Shown here: piece by piece, positions 17,402-26,812 of the stretch
How positions within the stretch are numbered: position 1 is the stretch's first letter
Layout: each line of letters begins with the position of its first letter
Origin: Streptomyces sp. NBC_01471
Lineage (GTDB): Bacteria; Actinomycetota; Actinomycetes; Streptomycetales; Streptomycetaceae
DNA: 64,000 nt
Assembly: GCF_041438865.1 (NCBI RefSeq)
Contig: NZ_CP109450.1
Coordinates: 1,116,001-1,180,000, forward strand
Reading direction: 5' to 3'
The notes under the pieces: generated by a model
The model's database searches: none
What the model was told of the DNA's origin: nothing
Seen by the model: the letters and a program-made list of their open reading frames with translations, nothing else
Made by a program: the position numbers and the translations under genes

Positions 17402-18760
17402 ATGACCACGTCAACCGACCGGCCGGCCGATCAGCTGTCGGCCACCACGCTGCTGCGCTTCGCCACCGCCGGCTCCGTCGACGACGGCAAGTCCACCCTG
17501 GTGGGCAGGCTGCTGCACGACTCCAAGTCGATCTTCACGGACCAGTTGGAGGCCGTCGAGCAGGCCTCGATCAGCCGCGGCCAGGAGACCCCCGACCTGG
17601 CGCTGCTCACCGACGGGCTGCGCGCCGAGCGCGAGCAGGGCATCACCATCGATGTCGCCTACCGCTACTTCGCCACGCCCCGGCGCCGGTTCATCCTCGC
17701 GGACACGCCGGGCCACGTGCAGTACACGCGGAACATGGTGACCGGCGCCTCCACCGCCGAACTCGCCGTGGTGCTGGTCGACGCGCGGAACGGCGTGGTC
17801 GAGCAGACCCGCCGGCACGCCGCCGTCGCCGCGCTCCTGCGGGTGCCCCATGTGGTGCTCGCCGTGAACAAGATGGACCTGGTCGACTACGCCGAGCCGG
17901 TGTTCGCCGCCATAGCCGAGGAGTTCACCGCGTACGCGGCCTCGCTCGGTGTCCCGGAGATCACCGCGATCCCGATCTCCGCGCTGGCCGGTGACAATGT
18001 GGTGGAGCCCTCCGCCCACATGGACTGGTACGGCGGCCCGACCGTCCTGGAGCACCTGGAGACGGTCCCCTCCAGCCACGATCTCACCGGCTGCAAGGCA
18101 CGTTTCCCCGTCCAGTACGTCATCCGCCCGCAGACCGCCGAGCACCCCGACTACCGCGGCTACGCGGGCCAGATCGCCTCGGGCGCGCTGCGGGTCGGGG
18201 AAGCGGTCACGGTGCTGCCGTCGGGCCGTACGTCGACGATCGCCGGAATCGACGTCCTGGGACAGAGCGCGGACATCGCCTGGGCCCCGCAGTCGGTGAC
18301 CGTGCGGCTCACCGACGACCTGGACATCTCGCGCGGCGATCTGATCGCACCGACCGAGCACGCCCCGGTGCCGACGCAGGACGTCCTGGCGACCGTCTGC
18401 CACGTGGCCGACTCGGCGCTGTCGGTGGGCCAGCGGGTGCTGCTCAAGCACACCACCCGCACGGTCAAGGCGATCGTCAAGGACATCCCGTCCCGGCTGA
18501 CCCTGGACGACCTGTCGCAGCACCCGGCGCCCGGCCGGCTGGTCGCCAACGACATCGGCCGGGTCGTCATCCGCACCGCCGAGCCGCTGGCGCTCGACGC
18601 GTACGCGGACTCCCGCCGCACCGGCTCCTTCCTGCTGATCGACCCGGCCGACGGGACCACGCTGGCCGCCGGGATGGCGGGCGACGCCTTCGCCGTCACC
18701 GCGCAGACCGCGTCGGAGACGGTTGAGGCGGCGCAGGAAGAGACCGGGTGGGACTTCTAG
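17402..18760 (+). CDS. cysN: Sulfate adenylyltransferase subunit 1 (GTPase subunit)
   Basis: 452 residues, starting directly after the cysD stop. It is an EF-Tu-like GTPase with GSVDDGKST (P-loop, residues 24-32), DTPGH (G3) and NKMD (G4), followed by two beta-barrel domains. It is not fused to an APS kinase, which is consistent with the separate cysC gene. It activates CysD by coupling GTP hydrolysis to APS synthesis. Confidence 0.96.
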   Translation: MTTSTDRPADQLSATTLLRFATAGSVDDGKSTLVGRLLHDSKSIFTDQLEAVEQASISRGQETPDLALLTDGLRAEREQGITIDVAYRYFATPRRRFILADTPGHVQYTRNMVTGASTAELAVVLVDARNGVVEQTRRHAAVAALLRVPHVVLAVNKMDLVDYAEPVFAAIAEEFTAYAASLGVPEITAIPISALAGDNVVEPSAHMDWYGGPTVLEHLETVPSSHDLTGCKARFPVQYVIRPQTAEHPDYRGYAGQIASGALRVGEAVTVLPSGRTSTIAGIDVLGQSADIAWAPQSVTVRLTDDLDISRGDLIAPTEHAPVPTQDVLATVCHVADSALSVGQRVLLKHTTRTVKAIVKDIPSRLTLDDLSQHPAPGRLVANDIGRVVIRTAEPLALDAYADSRRTGSFLLIDPADGTTLAAGMAGDAFAVTAQTASETVEAAQEETGWDF

Positions 18761-18762
18761 CC

Positions 18763-19060
18763 ATGGCCCTGTACGCGCTGGACATCTACGCCACCTCCGC
18801 GAAGGAGGGCGGCCGCGTCGGCTGGGGGTGCCCCCGGACGAAGTCTGGGGGAGGCGCCCTCGGCCGGAAGCGCCGCCGGACGGAGTGCGGAAGCGGCCAG
18901 GGCGGGGTCGGGCGATGTGCGTGAAGGCGTACGCGCACTGCTTGCGCGCCCGGACGCACCACTCGCCGCGCCCGACCCGGCGAAGACCTGCCAGACCAGC
19001 CGACCGCCCGGCGGTGTCCTGAGGGACGCCCGCACCGGGCCACCGAGAGGAAAACCTCCC
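18763..19060 (+). other. 300-nt gap between cysN and the sulfonate-binding gene, with two short ORFs
   Basis: No convincing gene. An ATG at 18763 opens 53 codons (MALYALDIYATSAKEGG...) that run through a repeat-like hairpin. A second ATG at 18915 opens a 35-codon ORF beginning MCVKAYAHCLRARTHH, with two early Cys codons, ending 38 nt before the binding-protein start. The second might be another cysteine-sensing leader, but it lacks the RRxVDLxR motif seen upstream of sirA. Confidence 0.3.
18831..18851. repeat. Streptomyces-type intergenic GC hairpin
   Basis: CCCCCGGACGAAGTCTGGGGG folds with nine-position arms and a GAA loop, with one G-T mismatch. Stretches of the form GGGTGCCCCCGG...GGGGGAG recur in Streptomyces intergenic regions. 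It may weaken transcription from cysN into the transporter genes. Confidence 0.5.
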
Positions 19061-20173
19061 GTGCCTGCCACCCTCCCCCTGCGCCGCAGCCTCGTCGCTG
19101 CCGCCGCCCTTCCGCTGCTGGCCGTGGCGCTCACCGCCTGCGGCTACGGATCCGACAAGGCCTCGGACGACACGGGGAAGTCCAAGGTCGCAGCGGGGGC
19201 CAAGAAGCTCTCCGCCGACTCGGTGAAGATCGGTTACTTCCCGAACCTCACCCATGCCACCGCGCTGGTCGGCGACCAGCAGGGGATATTCCAGAAGGAA
19301 CTGGGCGGCACCCGGCTGAAGACGTCCACCTTCAACGCGGGCCCGTCCGAGATCGAGGCACTCAACTCCGGCTCGATCGACATCGGCTGGATCGGCCCGT
19401 CCCCGGCGATCAACGCCTACACCAAGTCCCAGGGCAAGAGCCTGCGCATCATCGGCGGCTCCGCGTCCGGCGGTGTCAAGCTGGTGGTGAATCCGAAGAA
19501 GATCAAGTCCCTGAACGACGTCAAGGGCAAGAAGATCGCCACCCCGCAGCTCGGCAACACCCAGGACGTCGCGTTCCTCAACTGGATCGCGAGCAAGGGC
19601 TGGAAGACCGATGCCACCAGCGGCAAGGGTGACGTCTCCGTCGTCCGTACGGACAACAAGGTGACCCCGGACGCCTATGCGTCCGGCTCCATCGACGGCG
19701 CGTGGGTGCCCGAGCCGACCGCTTCCAAGCTGGTCCAGCAGGGCGGCAAGGTGCTGCTCGACGAGAGCGACCTGTGGCCGCAGAAGAAGTTCGTGATCAC
19801 GAACATGATCGTGTCGCAGAAGTTCCTCAAGGAGCACCCGGACGTCGTCGAGGCGGTGCTTCGCGGTTCGGTGAAGACCAACGCCTGGATCAAGGCCCAC
19901 CCGGACGCGGCGAAGGCGTCGGCCAACGCCGCGCTGAAGAAGCTGTCCGGCAAGGCGCTGCCGGCCAATGTGCTCGACCCCGCGTGGAAGTCGATCCAGA
20001 CCACCGACGACCCGCTCGCCTCGACGCTCAGCACCGAGGCCGACCACGCGGTCAAGGCCGGTCTGCTGCAGAAGCCCGACCTCAAGGGCATCTACGACCT
20101 GCGTCCGCTCGACAAGGTCCTGAAGGCCGCCGGCCGGCCCGCGGTCCCCGACGCCGGTCTCGGCGTCAAGTAG
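19061..20173 (+). CDS. Sulfonate-type ABC transporter, substrate-binding lipoprotein
   Basis: 370 residues from GTG 19061 (GAGAGG about 10 nt ahead). The lipoprotein signal has arginines, a hydrophobic core and lipobox LTAC with Cys27 as anchor. The mature part matches the SsuA/TauA periplasmic-binding fold (VKIGYFPNLTHATALVG, LNSGSIDIGWIGPSPAINAY, then GAWVPEPTASKLV). It probably captures alkanesulfonates or a related sulfur compound outside the cell. It is followed by its ATPase and permease, directly downstream of the sulfate-assimilation genes. Confidence 0.92.
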   Translation: MPATLPLRRSLVAAAALPLLAVALTACGYGSDKASDDTGKSKVAAGAKKLSADSVKIGYFPNLTHATALVGDQQGIFQKELGGTRLKTSTFNAGPSEIEALNSGSIDIGWIGPSPAINAYTKSQGKSLRIIGGSASGGVKLVVNPKKIKSLNDVKGKKIATPQLGNTQDVAFLNWIASKGWKTDATSGKGDVSVVRTDNKVTPDAYASGSIDGAWVPEPTASKLVQQGGKVLLDESDLWPQKKFVITNMIVSQKFLKEHPDVVEAVLRGSVKTNAWIKAHPDAAKASANAALKKLSGKALPANVLDPAWKSIQTTDDPLASTLSTEADHAVKAGLLQKPDLKGIYDLRPLDKVLKAAGRPAVPDAGLGVK

Positions 20174-20209
20174 TCCCGGCTCCAGACCCGTTCCCAGGAG
20201 GTGACGACC

Positions 20210-20995
20210 ATGGCCACAGCACTCGCCAAGTCCGACGACCGGACCTCGGTGACCCACGCGGCCCGTATCGGCCACGTCTCGAAGTCCTTCGGCGGACCCG
20301 CCGGGCAGCTCGTCCTCGACGACATCACCCTCGACGTCGCGCCGGGCGAGTTCGTCACGCTCCTGGGGGCGTCCGGCTGCGGGAAGTCCACCCTGCTCAA
20401 TCTGGTGGCCGGACTCGACGCGCCGTCGTCGGGGACCATCACGACCCCGGGCGGCCGGCCCGCGCTGATGTTCCAGGAGCACGCGCTGTTCCCGTGGCTG
20501 ACCGCGGGCAAGAACATCGAGCTGGCGCTGCGGCTGCGCGGCGTGCCCAAGGCCGACCGGCGGACCGAGGCGGAGCGGTTGCTCGCCCTCGTACGGCTGG
20601 AGGGCGCGTACGCCAAGCGGGTGCACGAGCTGTCCGGCGGGATGCGCCAGCGGGTGGCGCTGGCCCGCGCGCTGGCCCAGGACAGCCAACTGCTGCTGAT
20701 GGACGAGCCGTTCGCCGCGCTCGACGCCATCACCCGCGATGTGCTGCACGACGAACTGACCCGGATCTGGAGCGAGACGAACGTCTCCGTCCTCTTCGTC
20801 ACCCACAACGTGCGCGAGGCGGTGCGGCTCGCCGAGCGGGTGGTGCTGCTCTCCTCGCGGCCGGGCCGGGTGGCGCACGAGTGGACGGTGGACATACCGC
20901 ATCCGCGCCGGATCGAGGACTCCGCGGTGGCGGAGCTCTCGGTGGAGATCACAGAACAACTGCGTGGGGAGATCCGCCGACATGGCCAACACTGA
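20210..20995 (+). CDS. Sulfonate-type ABC transporter, ATP-binding protein
   Basis: 261 residues from ATG 20210, chosen over the GTG at 20201 because that GTG is part of the Shine-Dalgarno AGGAGGTG. It carries Walker A GASGCGKST (residues 53-61), signature LSGGMRQR, Walker B LLLMDEPFAALD and the H-loop FVTHNV, matching the SsuB/TauB/NrtD branch. It energises the importer formed with the neighbouring permease. It overlaps the permease start by 14 nt. Confidence 0.94.
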   Translation: MATALAKSDDRTSVTHAARIGHVSKSFGGPAGQLVLDDITLDVAPGEFVTLLGASGCGKSTLLNLVAGLDAPSSGTITTPGGRPALMFQEHALFPWLTAGKNIELALRLRGVPKADRRTEAERLLALVRLEGAYAKRVHELSGGMRQRVALARALAQDSQLLLMDEPFAALDAITRDVLHDELTRIWSETNVSVLFVTHNVREAVRLAERVVLLSSRPGRVAHEWTVDIPHPRRIEDSAVAELSVEITEQLRGEIRRHGQH

Positions 20996-21860
20996 CGTCA
21001 GGACGGACGAGCTGGCCGGCCTGGAAGCGGGTCTGGACGCACTCGACACCGTACGGGTGGACCGGGTCCCGGTCCGTCAGGTGCTGGTGGGGAAAGTACT
21101 GCCGCCCGCGGTGGCGGTCGTGCTGGTGCTGGTCGTCTGGCAGATTCTGATCTGGGCGAAGGTCACCGACAGCTACAAGCTGCCGTCGCCCGCCCAGGTA
21201 TGGGGCGAGGTCTCCGACGCCTGGGCGCAGGGCACCCTGCTCGGCTACATCTGGACGAGCGTCTCGCGCGGCCTGCTGGGCTTCCTGCTGGCGCTGGTGA
21301 TCGGCACCCCGCTGGGCCTGCTCGTGGCGCGGGTGAAGTTCGTCCGTGCCGCGATCGGCCCGATCCTCTCCGGTCTCCAGTCCCTGCCGTCCGTCGCCTG
21401 GGTCCCGCCCGCGGTGATCTGGCTGGGGCTCAACGACACGATGATGTACGCGGTGATCCTGCTGGGCGCGGTCCCCTCGATCGCCAACGGCCTGGTCTCC
21501 GGCATCGACCAGGTGCCGCCGCTCTATCTGCGGGCCGGCCGTACGCTCGGCGCATCGGGTCTGCGCGGCACCTGGCATGTGGTGCTGCCCGCCGCGCTGC
21601 CCGGATATCTGGCGGGTCTGAAGCAGGGCTGGGCGTTCTCCTGGCGCTCGCTGATGGCCGCGGAGATCATCGCCTCGTCGCCCGATCTGGGTGTGGGTCT
21701 CGGCCAGTTGCTGGAGCAGGGCCGGGAGACCAGCAGCATGTCGATGGTCTTCCTGGCCATCTTCCTGATCCTCGTCGTCGGTATCGCCATCGACCTGCTC
21801 ATCTTCAGCCCGCTGGAGCGGCGTGTGCTGCGCAGCCGCGGTCTGCTGGTCAGGAGCTGA
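20982..21860 (+). CDS. Sulfonate-type ABC transporter, permease
   Basis: 292 residues from ATG 20982. After a charged N-terminal tail there are about six membrane helices (AVVLVLVVWQILIWAKV first), and the EAA-like coupling motif lies near LRAGRTLGASGLRGTWHVVLPAALPG. This matches the SsuC/TauC family. It should form the membrane channel with the preceding ATPase. Confidence 0.94.
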   Translation: MANTDVRTDELAGLEAGLDALDTVRVDRVPVRQVLVGKVLPPAVAVVLVLVVWQILIWAKVTDSYKLPSPAQVWGEVSDAWAQGTLLGYIWTSVSRGLLGFLLALVIGTPLGLLVARVKFVRAAIGPILSGLQSLPSVAWVPPAVIWLGLNDTMMYAVILLGAVPSIANGLVSGIDQVPPLYLRAGRTLGASGLRGTWHVVLPAALPGYLAGLKQGWAFSWRSLMAAEIIASSPDLGVGLGQLLEQGRETSSMSMVFLAIFLILVVGIAIDLLIFSPLERRVLRSRGLLVRS

Positions 21861-21866
21861 ACCGGG

Positions 21867-22616
21867 ATGTACGACGACCGTCCGGTGCTCCTCGTCGTCG
21901 CACACGGCAGCCGTGACCCGCGGCACTCGGCGACCGTCCGCGCGCTGACTGGGCGGGTGCGGTCGCTGCGCCCCGGGGTGCGGGTGGAGACGGGGTTCCT
22001 GGACTTCGCCGCCCCGTCGGTCCCCCGGCTGCTGGAACGGCTGGCGTCCGACGGCGTACGGGACGTGGTGGCCCTCCCGCTCCTGCTGACCCGGGCCTTC
22101 CACGCAAAGTGGGACATCCCGGGGGTGCTGCGCGAGGCACCGGCCGGAATGCGGGTGCGCCAGGCGGAGGTGCTGGGCCCGTCCCCGCTGCTGCTGACCG
22201 CGCTGGAGCGGCGGCTGTACGAGGCGGGGCTCACCCCGTCCCGGAAGCGCTCGACGGGGCTGGTCCTGGCCTCGGCGGGCTCCACCGACCCGGAGGCGAT
22301 CGCAGTGATCGCTGAAATTGCGCGGGAGCTGCGGCACACCGGTTGGTGCGCCGTGCGGCCTGCGTTCGCCTCCGCCGCTCTGCCCCGCACCGAGGACGCG
22401 GTCCGGGAGCTGCGGGCCTCCGGCATCGACCGCGTCGCGGTGGCGCCCTACGTCATCGCTCCCGGCCGGCTGCCGGACCGTATCGAGGCGGGGGCCCGCG
22501 CGGCCGGCGCCGATGTGCTGTCCGATGTGCTGGGCCCCTGCGGGGAGTTGGCCCGGCTGCTGCTGGCCAGGTACGACGAGGCGCGGGTGCCGGGTCCTGC
22601 GGCACTGAGCGCCTGA
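21867..22616 (+). CDS. Sirohydrochlorin chelatase (CbiX/SirB-like)
   Basis: 249 residues, starting 7 nt after the permease. The N-terminal VVAHGSRDPRH contains the metal-binding His (His13) typical of CbiX/SirB chelatases, and the second half repeats the fold (LVLASAGSTDPEA, then VAPYVIAPGRLPDRI). It most likely inserts iron into sirohydrochlorin to give sirohaem, the cofactor of the sulfite reductase encoded at 13320-15017. Cobalt chelation is the alternative, but no cobalamin gene is near. Confidence 0.88.
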   Translation: MYDDRPVLLVVAHGSRDPRHSATVRALTGRVRSLRPGVRVETGFLDFAAPSVPRLLERLASDGVRDVVALPLLLTRAFHAKWDIPGVLREAPAGMRVRQAEVLGPSPLLLTALERRLYEAGLTPSRKRSTGLVLASAGSTDPEAIAVIAEIARELRHTGWCAVRPAFASAALPRTEDAVRELRASGIDRVAVAPYVIAPGRLPDRIEAGARAAGADVLSDVLGPCGELARLLLARYDEARVPGPAALSA

Positions 22617-22647
22617 CCCTCCCGCCCGTACGGCGCAGGGCCTGTGT

Positions 22648-22664
22648 CGGGGCGGCGCGCCCCG
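22648..22664. terminator. Hairpin between convergent chelatase and reductase genes
   Basis: CGGGGC (22648-22653) pairs with GCCCCG (22659-22664) over a 5-nt loop, directly before the minus-strand stop at 22666. It is placed to end the sulfur operon transcript. Confidence 0.5.
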
Positions 22665-22665
22665 G

Positions 22666-23706
22666 TCAGCCGGAGCCGGATCCGCGCCGCACCTCGTCGG
22701 CCACCAGTGCGGCGAGCTCGGCGGCCGGCATGGAGCCTGCGGGCCGGTGCTCGCGCGCGAAGGCGTTGGCCACCCGCTGGAGCACGTCGTTCACCGGGGT
22801 CGGTACGCCGTGCAGCCGCCCGAGGAGAGCGATCTCACCGTTGAGGAAGTCGGCCTCGATCGAGCCCGTGCCCCGGCTGAGGCTCTGCCACGAGGAACCG
22901 CCGCCGCGCCGCTGTCCCTCGACCGGGAGCAGGGTGATCTTGTCGGCGCGCGTCCGCCGCTGCTCCTCGGCGCTCGCGGCCTCGGTCCCGGCTGCCGCGT
23001 AGACGGCACGTCCCTCCGCCTCCGCCTGCTGGACCAGCCCCTCCATGAGGGCGTCGGCCGCGGGGTCCGTGCCGTGGACGCCGCAGGCCGCCTGGAGTGA
23101 ATTGGCCAGGTTAGAGAGGAGTTTGGCGTACTTCCAGCGCATCACGTCCGCGACGACCGGCGCCTCGAACGCGGCCTTCTCCAGATCCGCCGAGATCTGC
23201 CGGGCGGTGCTGTCCGTGCCCGACGGATAGCGGCCGATGTGCAGCATCCCGGTGAGCGGGGAGCCGGCCGCGGCGACCGAGCCCGGCTCCAGGAAGGTCG
23301 CGGGCAGCCAGACGCACATGCCGTACACGCGGCGGAAGCGGCGCAGCGCGAGGCGTTCGCTCTCCACCCCGTTCTGCGCACAGACCAGCGGGAGCACCTC
23401 GGCGGCCGTCGCGCCGGTACCGGCCACCGGGCGCGCGCCCCAGGCGTCGAGGGCGGCGCCGCTGTCCTGCGTCTTCACGGTCAGGACCAGGACGTCGTCG
23501 GGGCGCAGTTCCACCGCGGCGGGGCCGTCGGCGACGGGCAGCGCGAGGGTGCGGGCACCCTCCGGGGTCGAGATCCGCAGTCCACCGTCCCGGAGCGCCT
23601 CGTAGTGCGCCCCACGGGCCACCAGAACCACTTCGCTGCCGCTCTCGGACAGCAGCCCGCCGATGGTGCCGCCGATGGCACCCGCCCCGATGATGATGTA
23701 GCGCAT
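22666..23706 (-). CDS. Ketopantoate reductase family oxidoreductase (ApbA/PanE-like)
   Basis: 346 residues. The N-terminal Rossmann fingerprint MRYIIIGAGAIGGTIGG binds NADP(H). The C-terminal all-helical domain carries the family's conserved KYAKLLSNLANSL and a late EADFLNGEI motif. The family includes 2-dehydropantoate 2-reductase, but many actinobacterial paralogues have other substrates, so the true reaction is uncertain. It converges on the chelatase gene. Confidence 0.88.
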   Translation of the reverse strand: MRYIIIGAGAIGGTIGGLLSESGSEVVLVARGAHYEALRDGGLRISTPEGARTLALPVADGPAAVELRPDDVLVLTVKTQDSGAALDAWGARPVAGTGATAAEVLPLVCAQNGVESERLALRRFRRVYGMCVWLPATFLEPGSVAAAGSPLTGMLHIGRYPSGTDSTARQISADLEKAAFEAPVVADVMRWKYAKLLSNLANSLQAACGVHGTDPAADALMEGLVQQAEAEGRAVYAAAGTEAASAEEQRRTRADKITLLPVEGQRRGGGSSWQSLSRGTGSIEADFLNGEIALLGRLHGVPTPVNDVLQRVANAFAREHRPAGSMPAAELAALVADEVRRGSGSG

Positions 23707-23875
23707 ACCGGGACTCTGGCACAGGCGGACGGCGACGGGCCATGATCCACGACACGTTCCGGTCCGTCGGCGGGCTGCCCGTGCGGCGTCCCGGTCCCGG
23801 CACCGCGCAGCCGACCGGGCAGGGCCCGGGCGCGCTGCGGCAGGAGGGTAGGATCGGCGGATCGGCTCGGCCACG

Positions 23876-24121
23876 ATGACCGCCGACCAGCTTGAGCAGG
23901 CGCCCTCCCCGACCGGGAACGCCTCGGTGCAGAACCGCTGCCCTCCCCCCGACCGCGCGTCGGCGGACGCAGGAGCGGTGTGCGAGACGCACGGCCTCGC
24001 CCTTCTGCCCTGGTTCCCGCTGCCCGACGGCGCACCGACCGGCGAGGCCCCACCGGCACTCATCCCGGTCGTCACGGTGCGCCTGACCGAGCAAGAGATG
24101 AAGGAGCTGAACGACCTGTGA
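23876..24121 (+). CDS. Hypothetical protein, 81 aa, coupled to ABC ATPase
   Basis: Starts at ATG 23876 and overlaps the next gene by 4 nt (GTGA), which suggests translational coupling. It has a short low-complexity proline-rich N-terminus and a more ordered C-terminal half ending VVTVRLTEQEMKELNDL. No known domain. Confidence 0.5.
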   Translation: MTADQLEQAPSPTGNASVQNRCPPPDRASADAGAVCETHGLALLPWFPLPDGAPTGEAPPALIPVVTVRLTEQEMKELNDL

Positions 24122-24918
24122 GCACCGTCGTGATCCGTGCGGACGACGTCGACTTCGTACGGGACGGGAACCTGCTGCTGGACTCGGTCTCGCTGACCGT
24201 GCACAGCGGGGAGCACTGGGCCCTGCTCGGCGCCAACGGCGCGGGCAAGTCGACCCTGCTCGGGCTGCTGGGCGCGGTGACGCACCCCACCCGGGGGAAG
24301 GTGGAGATCCTCGGGCGGACGCTCGGCCGGGTCGACCTGCGGGAGCTCCGCTCCCATCTGGGGCACATCAATCCGCGCCACCCGCTCCACTCACCGCTGC
24401 GGGTCCGTGATGTCGTCCTGACGGGCCTCACCAACTCCATCGAGCCCGTGCCGCGCTGGTCGCCGACCGGGGAGCAGGTCGAGCGGGCCGACCGGCTGCT
24501 GACCATGCTGGGCATGGGCGGCGAGAAGGCCGAGTCGCGCTGGCCGACGCTCTCTCAGGGCGAGCGCGGGCGGACCCTGATCGCGCGTGCGCTGATGCCG
24601 AGCCCCCGTCTCGTCCTGCTCGACGAGCCGGCCACCGGACTCGACCTGGCCGCCCGTGAGCAGCTGCTGACCAGCCTGGACGAGCTGCGCGCCGAGCACC
24701 CCGAGCTGGCGACGATCCTGGTCACCCACCATCTGGAGGAGCTGCCCGCGTCCACGACCCACGCGATGCTGCTGCGCGGTGGCGCGTGCCTGGGCTCGGG
24801 GCCGGCCGACGAGGTGCTCACCACCGACCAGGTCAGCAAGTGCTTCGACCATCCGGTGCGGATCACCCGCACGGACGGCCGCTGGGCGGCCCGTTCGGAG
24901 CGGGCGGCCCAGCACTGA
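24118..24918 (+). CDS. ABC transporter ATP-binding protein (orphan)
   Basis: 266 residues from GTG 24118. Walker A GANGAGKST, signature LSQGERGR, Walker B LVLLDEPATGLD and H-loop VTHHLEEL are intact. The sequence resembles ModF/ZnuC-like single-domain ATPases. No permease or binding protein is adjacent, so the transporter partner is unknown. Confidence 0.9.
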   Translation: MSTVVIRADDVDFVRDGNLLLDSVSLTVHSGEHWALLGANGAGKSTLLGLLGAVTHPTRGKVEILGRTLGRVDLRELRSHLGHINPRHPLHSPLRVRDVVLTGLTNSIEPVPRWSPTGEQVERADRLLTMLGMGGEKAESRWPTLSQGERGRTLIARALMPSPRLVLLDEPATGLDLAAREQLLTSLDELRAEHPELATILVTHHLEELPASTTHAMLLRGGACLGSGPADEVLTTDQVSKCFDHPVRITRTDGRWAARSERAAQH

Positions 24919-24933
24919 CGGCTGATCACGGGC

Positions 24934-25488
24934 TCAGGACCGCTCGCCGGTCATCTCCGCCAGTTTGAGCACGGTGTTCCAGTTGCGGGAGGTGCCGGTG
25001 ATGCCCTTGTCCACGGCGCGCCTGTTGAGGGCCTCCGCGAGCTTGGAGCGGCCGAGCCCGTCCGGGGCGTACAGATAAAGAGCCCGGTCGCCGAGCCTGA
25101 ACTCCTCCGGCAGATAAGCCTGCTGGTCGAGGGCGGCGAAGCGATCGGGCTCCACGGGTCCGGAGAAATAGGTGACATGCAGCTGCTTGCCCTGGAGACC
25201 GGCCGTCCGGAAGGGGCAGCCGTCGGCCACGGTCCGCAGATAGGCGCCGCTGCGGACGAGGCAGTCCACCGTGAAACCGAAGCGGTCCGCGACGGCCTCC
25301 TCCACTGCGGCCGCCAGCCTGTCCTCGTCGGCCGTTCCGCTGCTGAAGACGGCGTTCCCGCTGTTGAGGTACGTACGGACGTCGCCGTGGCCGAGTCCGG
25401 TGAGCAGTTCCCTGAGGTCCGCCATCGGGACCTTCCTGTTGCCGCCCACGTTGATCCCGCGCAGCAGTACCGCGTATCTGGTCGTCAT
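24934..25488 (-). CDS. DUF1697 family protein
   Basis: 184 residues with the family's conserved start TTRYAVLLRGINVGG, then LGHGDVRTYLNSGNAVF and the C-terminal RNWNTVLKLAEM. The function of the family is unknown. It is preceded by the likely terminator of the glycosyltransferase gene and probably has its own promoter. Confidence 0.92.
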   Translation of the reverse strand: MTTRYAVLLRGINVGGNRKVPMADLRELLTGLGHGDVRTYLNSGNAVFSSGTADEDRLAAAVEEAVADRFGFTVDCLVRSGAYLRTVADGCPFRTAGLQGKQLHVTYFSGPVEPDRFAALDQQAYLPEEFRLGDRALYLYAPDGLGRSKLAEALNRRAVDKGITGTSRNWNTVLKLAEMTGERS

Positions 25489-25518
25489 GGGACGAACATA
25501 GACGGCGCGCTCCCCTGC

Positions 25519-25545
25519 CGGGGCCGCTGCCGCGGGGCGGCCCCG
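25519..25545 (-). terminator. Terminator hairpin after the glycosyltransferase gene
   Basis: CGGGGCCGC (25519-25527) pairs with GCGGCCCCG (25537-25545), a perfect 9-bp stem with a 9-nt loop. On the minus strand it lies about 38 nt past the glycosyltransferase stop and before the DUF1697 start. Confidence 0.6.
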
Positions 25546-25582
25546 GTCTCCGTTCGCTGCTGCGGGCGCCGCCCGACGGGGC

Positions 25583-26794
25583 CTACCGTGCGGGCAGTTC
25601 CGCCTCGATGAGGTCGGCAGCGCGCCGGGTGCCGCCTTCCGTCGCCATCCCGGCGCCGATGTCCGCCAGCCGCCGGGCGACCTCCGGGTCGCCGGCCAGG
25701 GCGAGCACCGCTTCGCGCAGCGTCGCCGCGGTGGCGTCGGCCATCGGTACGTGCCGGGCCACGCCCAGCGACTGAAGCATGTCCGCGTTGGAGAACTGGT
25801 CCACGGCCTGCGGGACGGCGACCATCGGTGTCGCGGTGGCCAGCCCCTCCTGGCTGCCGCCCGCGCCCGCGTGGGTGATGAAGGCGTCGGCCTGCCGGAG
25901 CACGGCGAGCTGCGGGATCCAGCGCGCCACCTCGAAGTTGGCCGGGACCGGGCCCAGTTCGGACACCTCGACGTACTGGCCGATCTGGAGCACCACGTGC
26001 CAGCCGGGCAGGTCGCCGAAGGCCGCGATGCACTCGCGGTAGAAGCCCGGCTGCTTGGTGAAGGCCGAGCCGAGCGAGACGAGCAGCACCTTCTCGGCGT
26101 CCGCCGGACGCTGCCAGTCCCCCTGGTCCCTGCGGTCGCCCTGGCAGGCGCCGACGAAGGTGTACCTGCTGTCGTCGACCCGGTCGCCGTTGGGCTGCAT
26201 CGCGCGCGGGATGAGGACGATGCTGCGGCGGGGACGGCCGACGAACGGGTCGGGGTGCTCGTCGATTGCGTTCTCCTCCAGCCAGGCGTGGAAGCGCGCG
26301 TAGTAGGCCCGGCCCCGCTCGGTCGCCATGAGCCCGGCGACCATGGGCTCGCCGACCTCCTGCTCGTACCCCTGCCAGGCGACCAGGTTCGGGGAGAGCG
26401 AGATGTCCGGGATGCCCCAGCGGCGGGACAGCACGATCGCCGGGTACGAGGTGATGTCGTGCACGATCAGATCGGGTACGCCCACGCCGTCCGGGCCCTC
26501 GTGCGCCTCGATCAGCTGCGGCAGTGCGGCGATGGCATCGCGGAGGAACGGCTCGATGTTGTCGATCACCTCGGTGCCCCAGGCCTCGGGGTCGTCGTCG
26601 GTGGGCAGAGTCGATGTGTAGACAACGGGCTCGGCGCCGGTCTCCGCGACCTTCCCGGCGAAGGACGCCGGGATCGCGTAGGTGACGCGGTGGCCGCGGG
26701 CGACGAGTTCCCGGATCACTTCGATGCTCGGGTTCACGTGCCCGGCGGCCGCGATGGAGAACATGGCGATATGGGCACGCTTCGGTGAAGTCAT
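25583..26794 (-). CDS. Macrolide glycosyltransferase, OleD/Mgt-like (GT1 family)
   Basis: 403 residues. Nearly every block resembles OleD and related macrolide-inactivating UDP-glucosyltransferases: [16 protein letters not shown] (with the catalytic-base His of GHVNP), [15 protein letters not shown], the [11 protein letters not shown] region, [15 protein letters not shown] and the nucleotide-sugar site [16 protein letters not shown]. These enzymes transfer glucose to the desosamine-type sugar of macrolides and give self-resistance. They are often promiscuous. A TetR-like palindrome lies 19 bp upstream of the ATG, suggesting drug-inducible repression. Confidence 0.93.
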   Translation of the reverse strand: MTSPKRAHIAMFSIAAAGHVNPSIEVIRELVARGHRVTYAIPASFAGKVAETGAEPVVYTSTLPTDDDPEAWGTEVIDNIEPFLRDAIAALPQLIEAHEGPDGVGVPDLIVHDITSYPAIVLSRRWGIPDISLSPNLVAWQGYEQEVGEPMVAGLMATERGRAYYARFHAWLEENAIDEHPDPFVGRPRRSIVLIPRAMQPNGDRVDDSRYTFVGACQGDRRDQGDWQRPADAEKVLLVSLGSAFTKQPGFYRECIAAFGDLPGWHVVLQIGQYVEVSELGPVPANFEVARWIPQLAVLRQADAFITHAGAGGSQEGLATATPMVAVPQAVDQFSNADMLQSLGVARHVPMADATAATLREAVLALAGDPEVARRLADIGAGMATEGGTRRAADLIEAELPAR

Positions 26795-26812
26795 GCCATG
26801 ACGATAAGCGAG

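Noticed and set aside
18763..18924. 53-codon ORF after cysN (MALYALDIYATSAKEGG...)
   Set aside because: It runs through an intergenic repeat hairpin and becomes low-complexity. No Shine-Dalgarno. Probably chance.
17411..21049. 1212-codon minus-strand open frame across cysN and the sulfonate transporter
   Set aside because: Typical antisense open frame in GC-rich DNA. The plus strand carries four well-recognised genes in the same interval, and the antisense translation is low-complexity with no domain.
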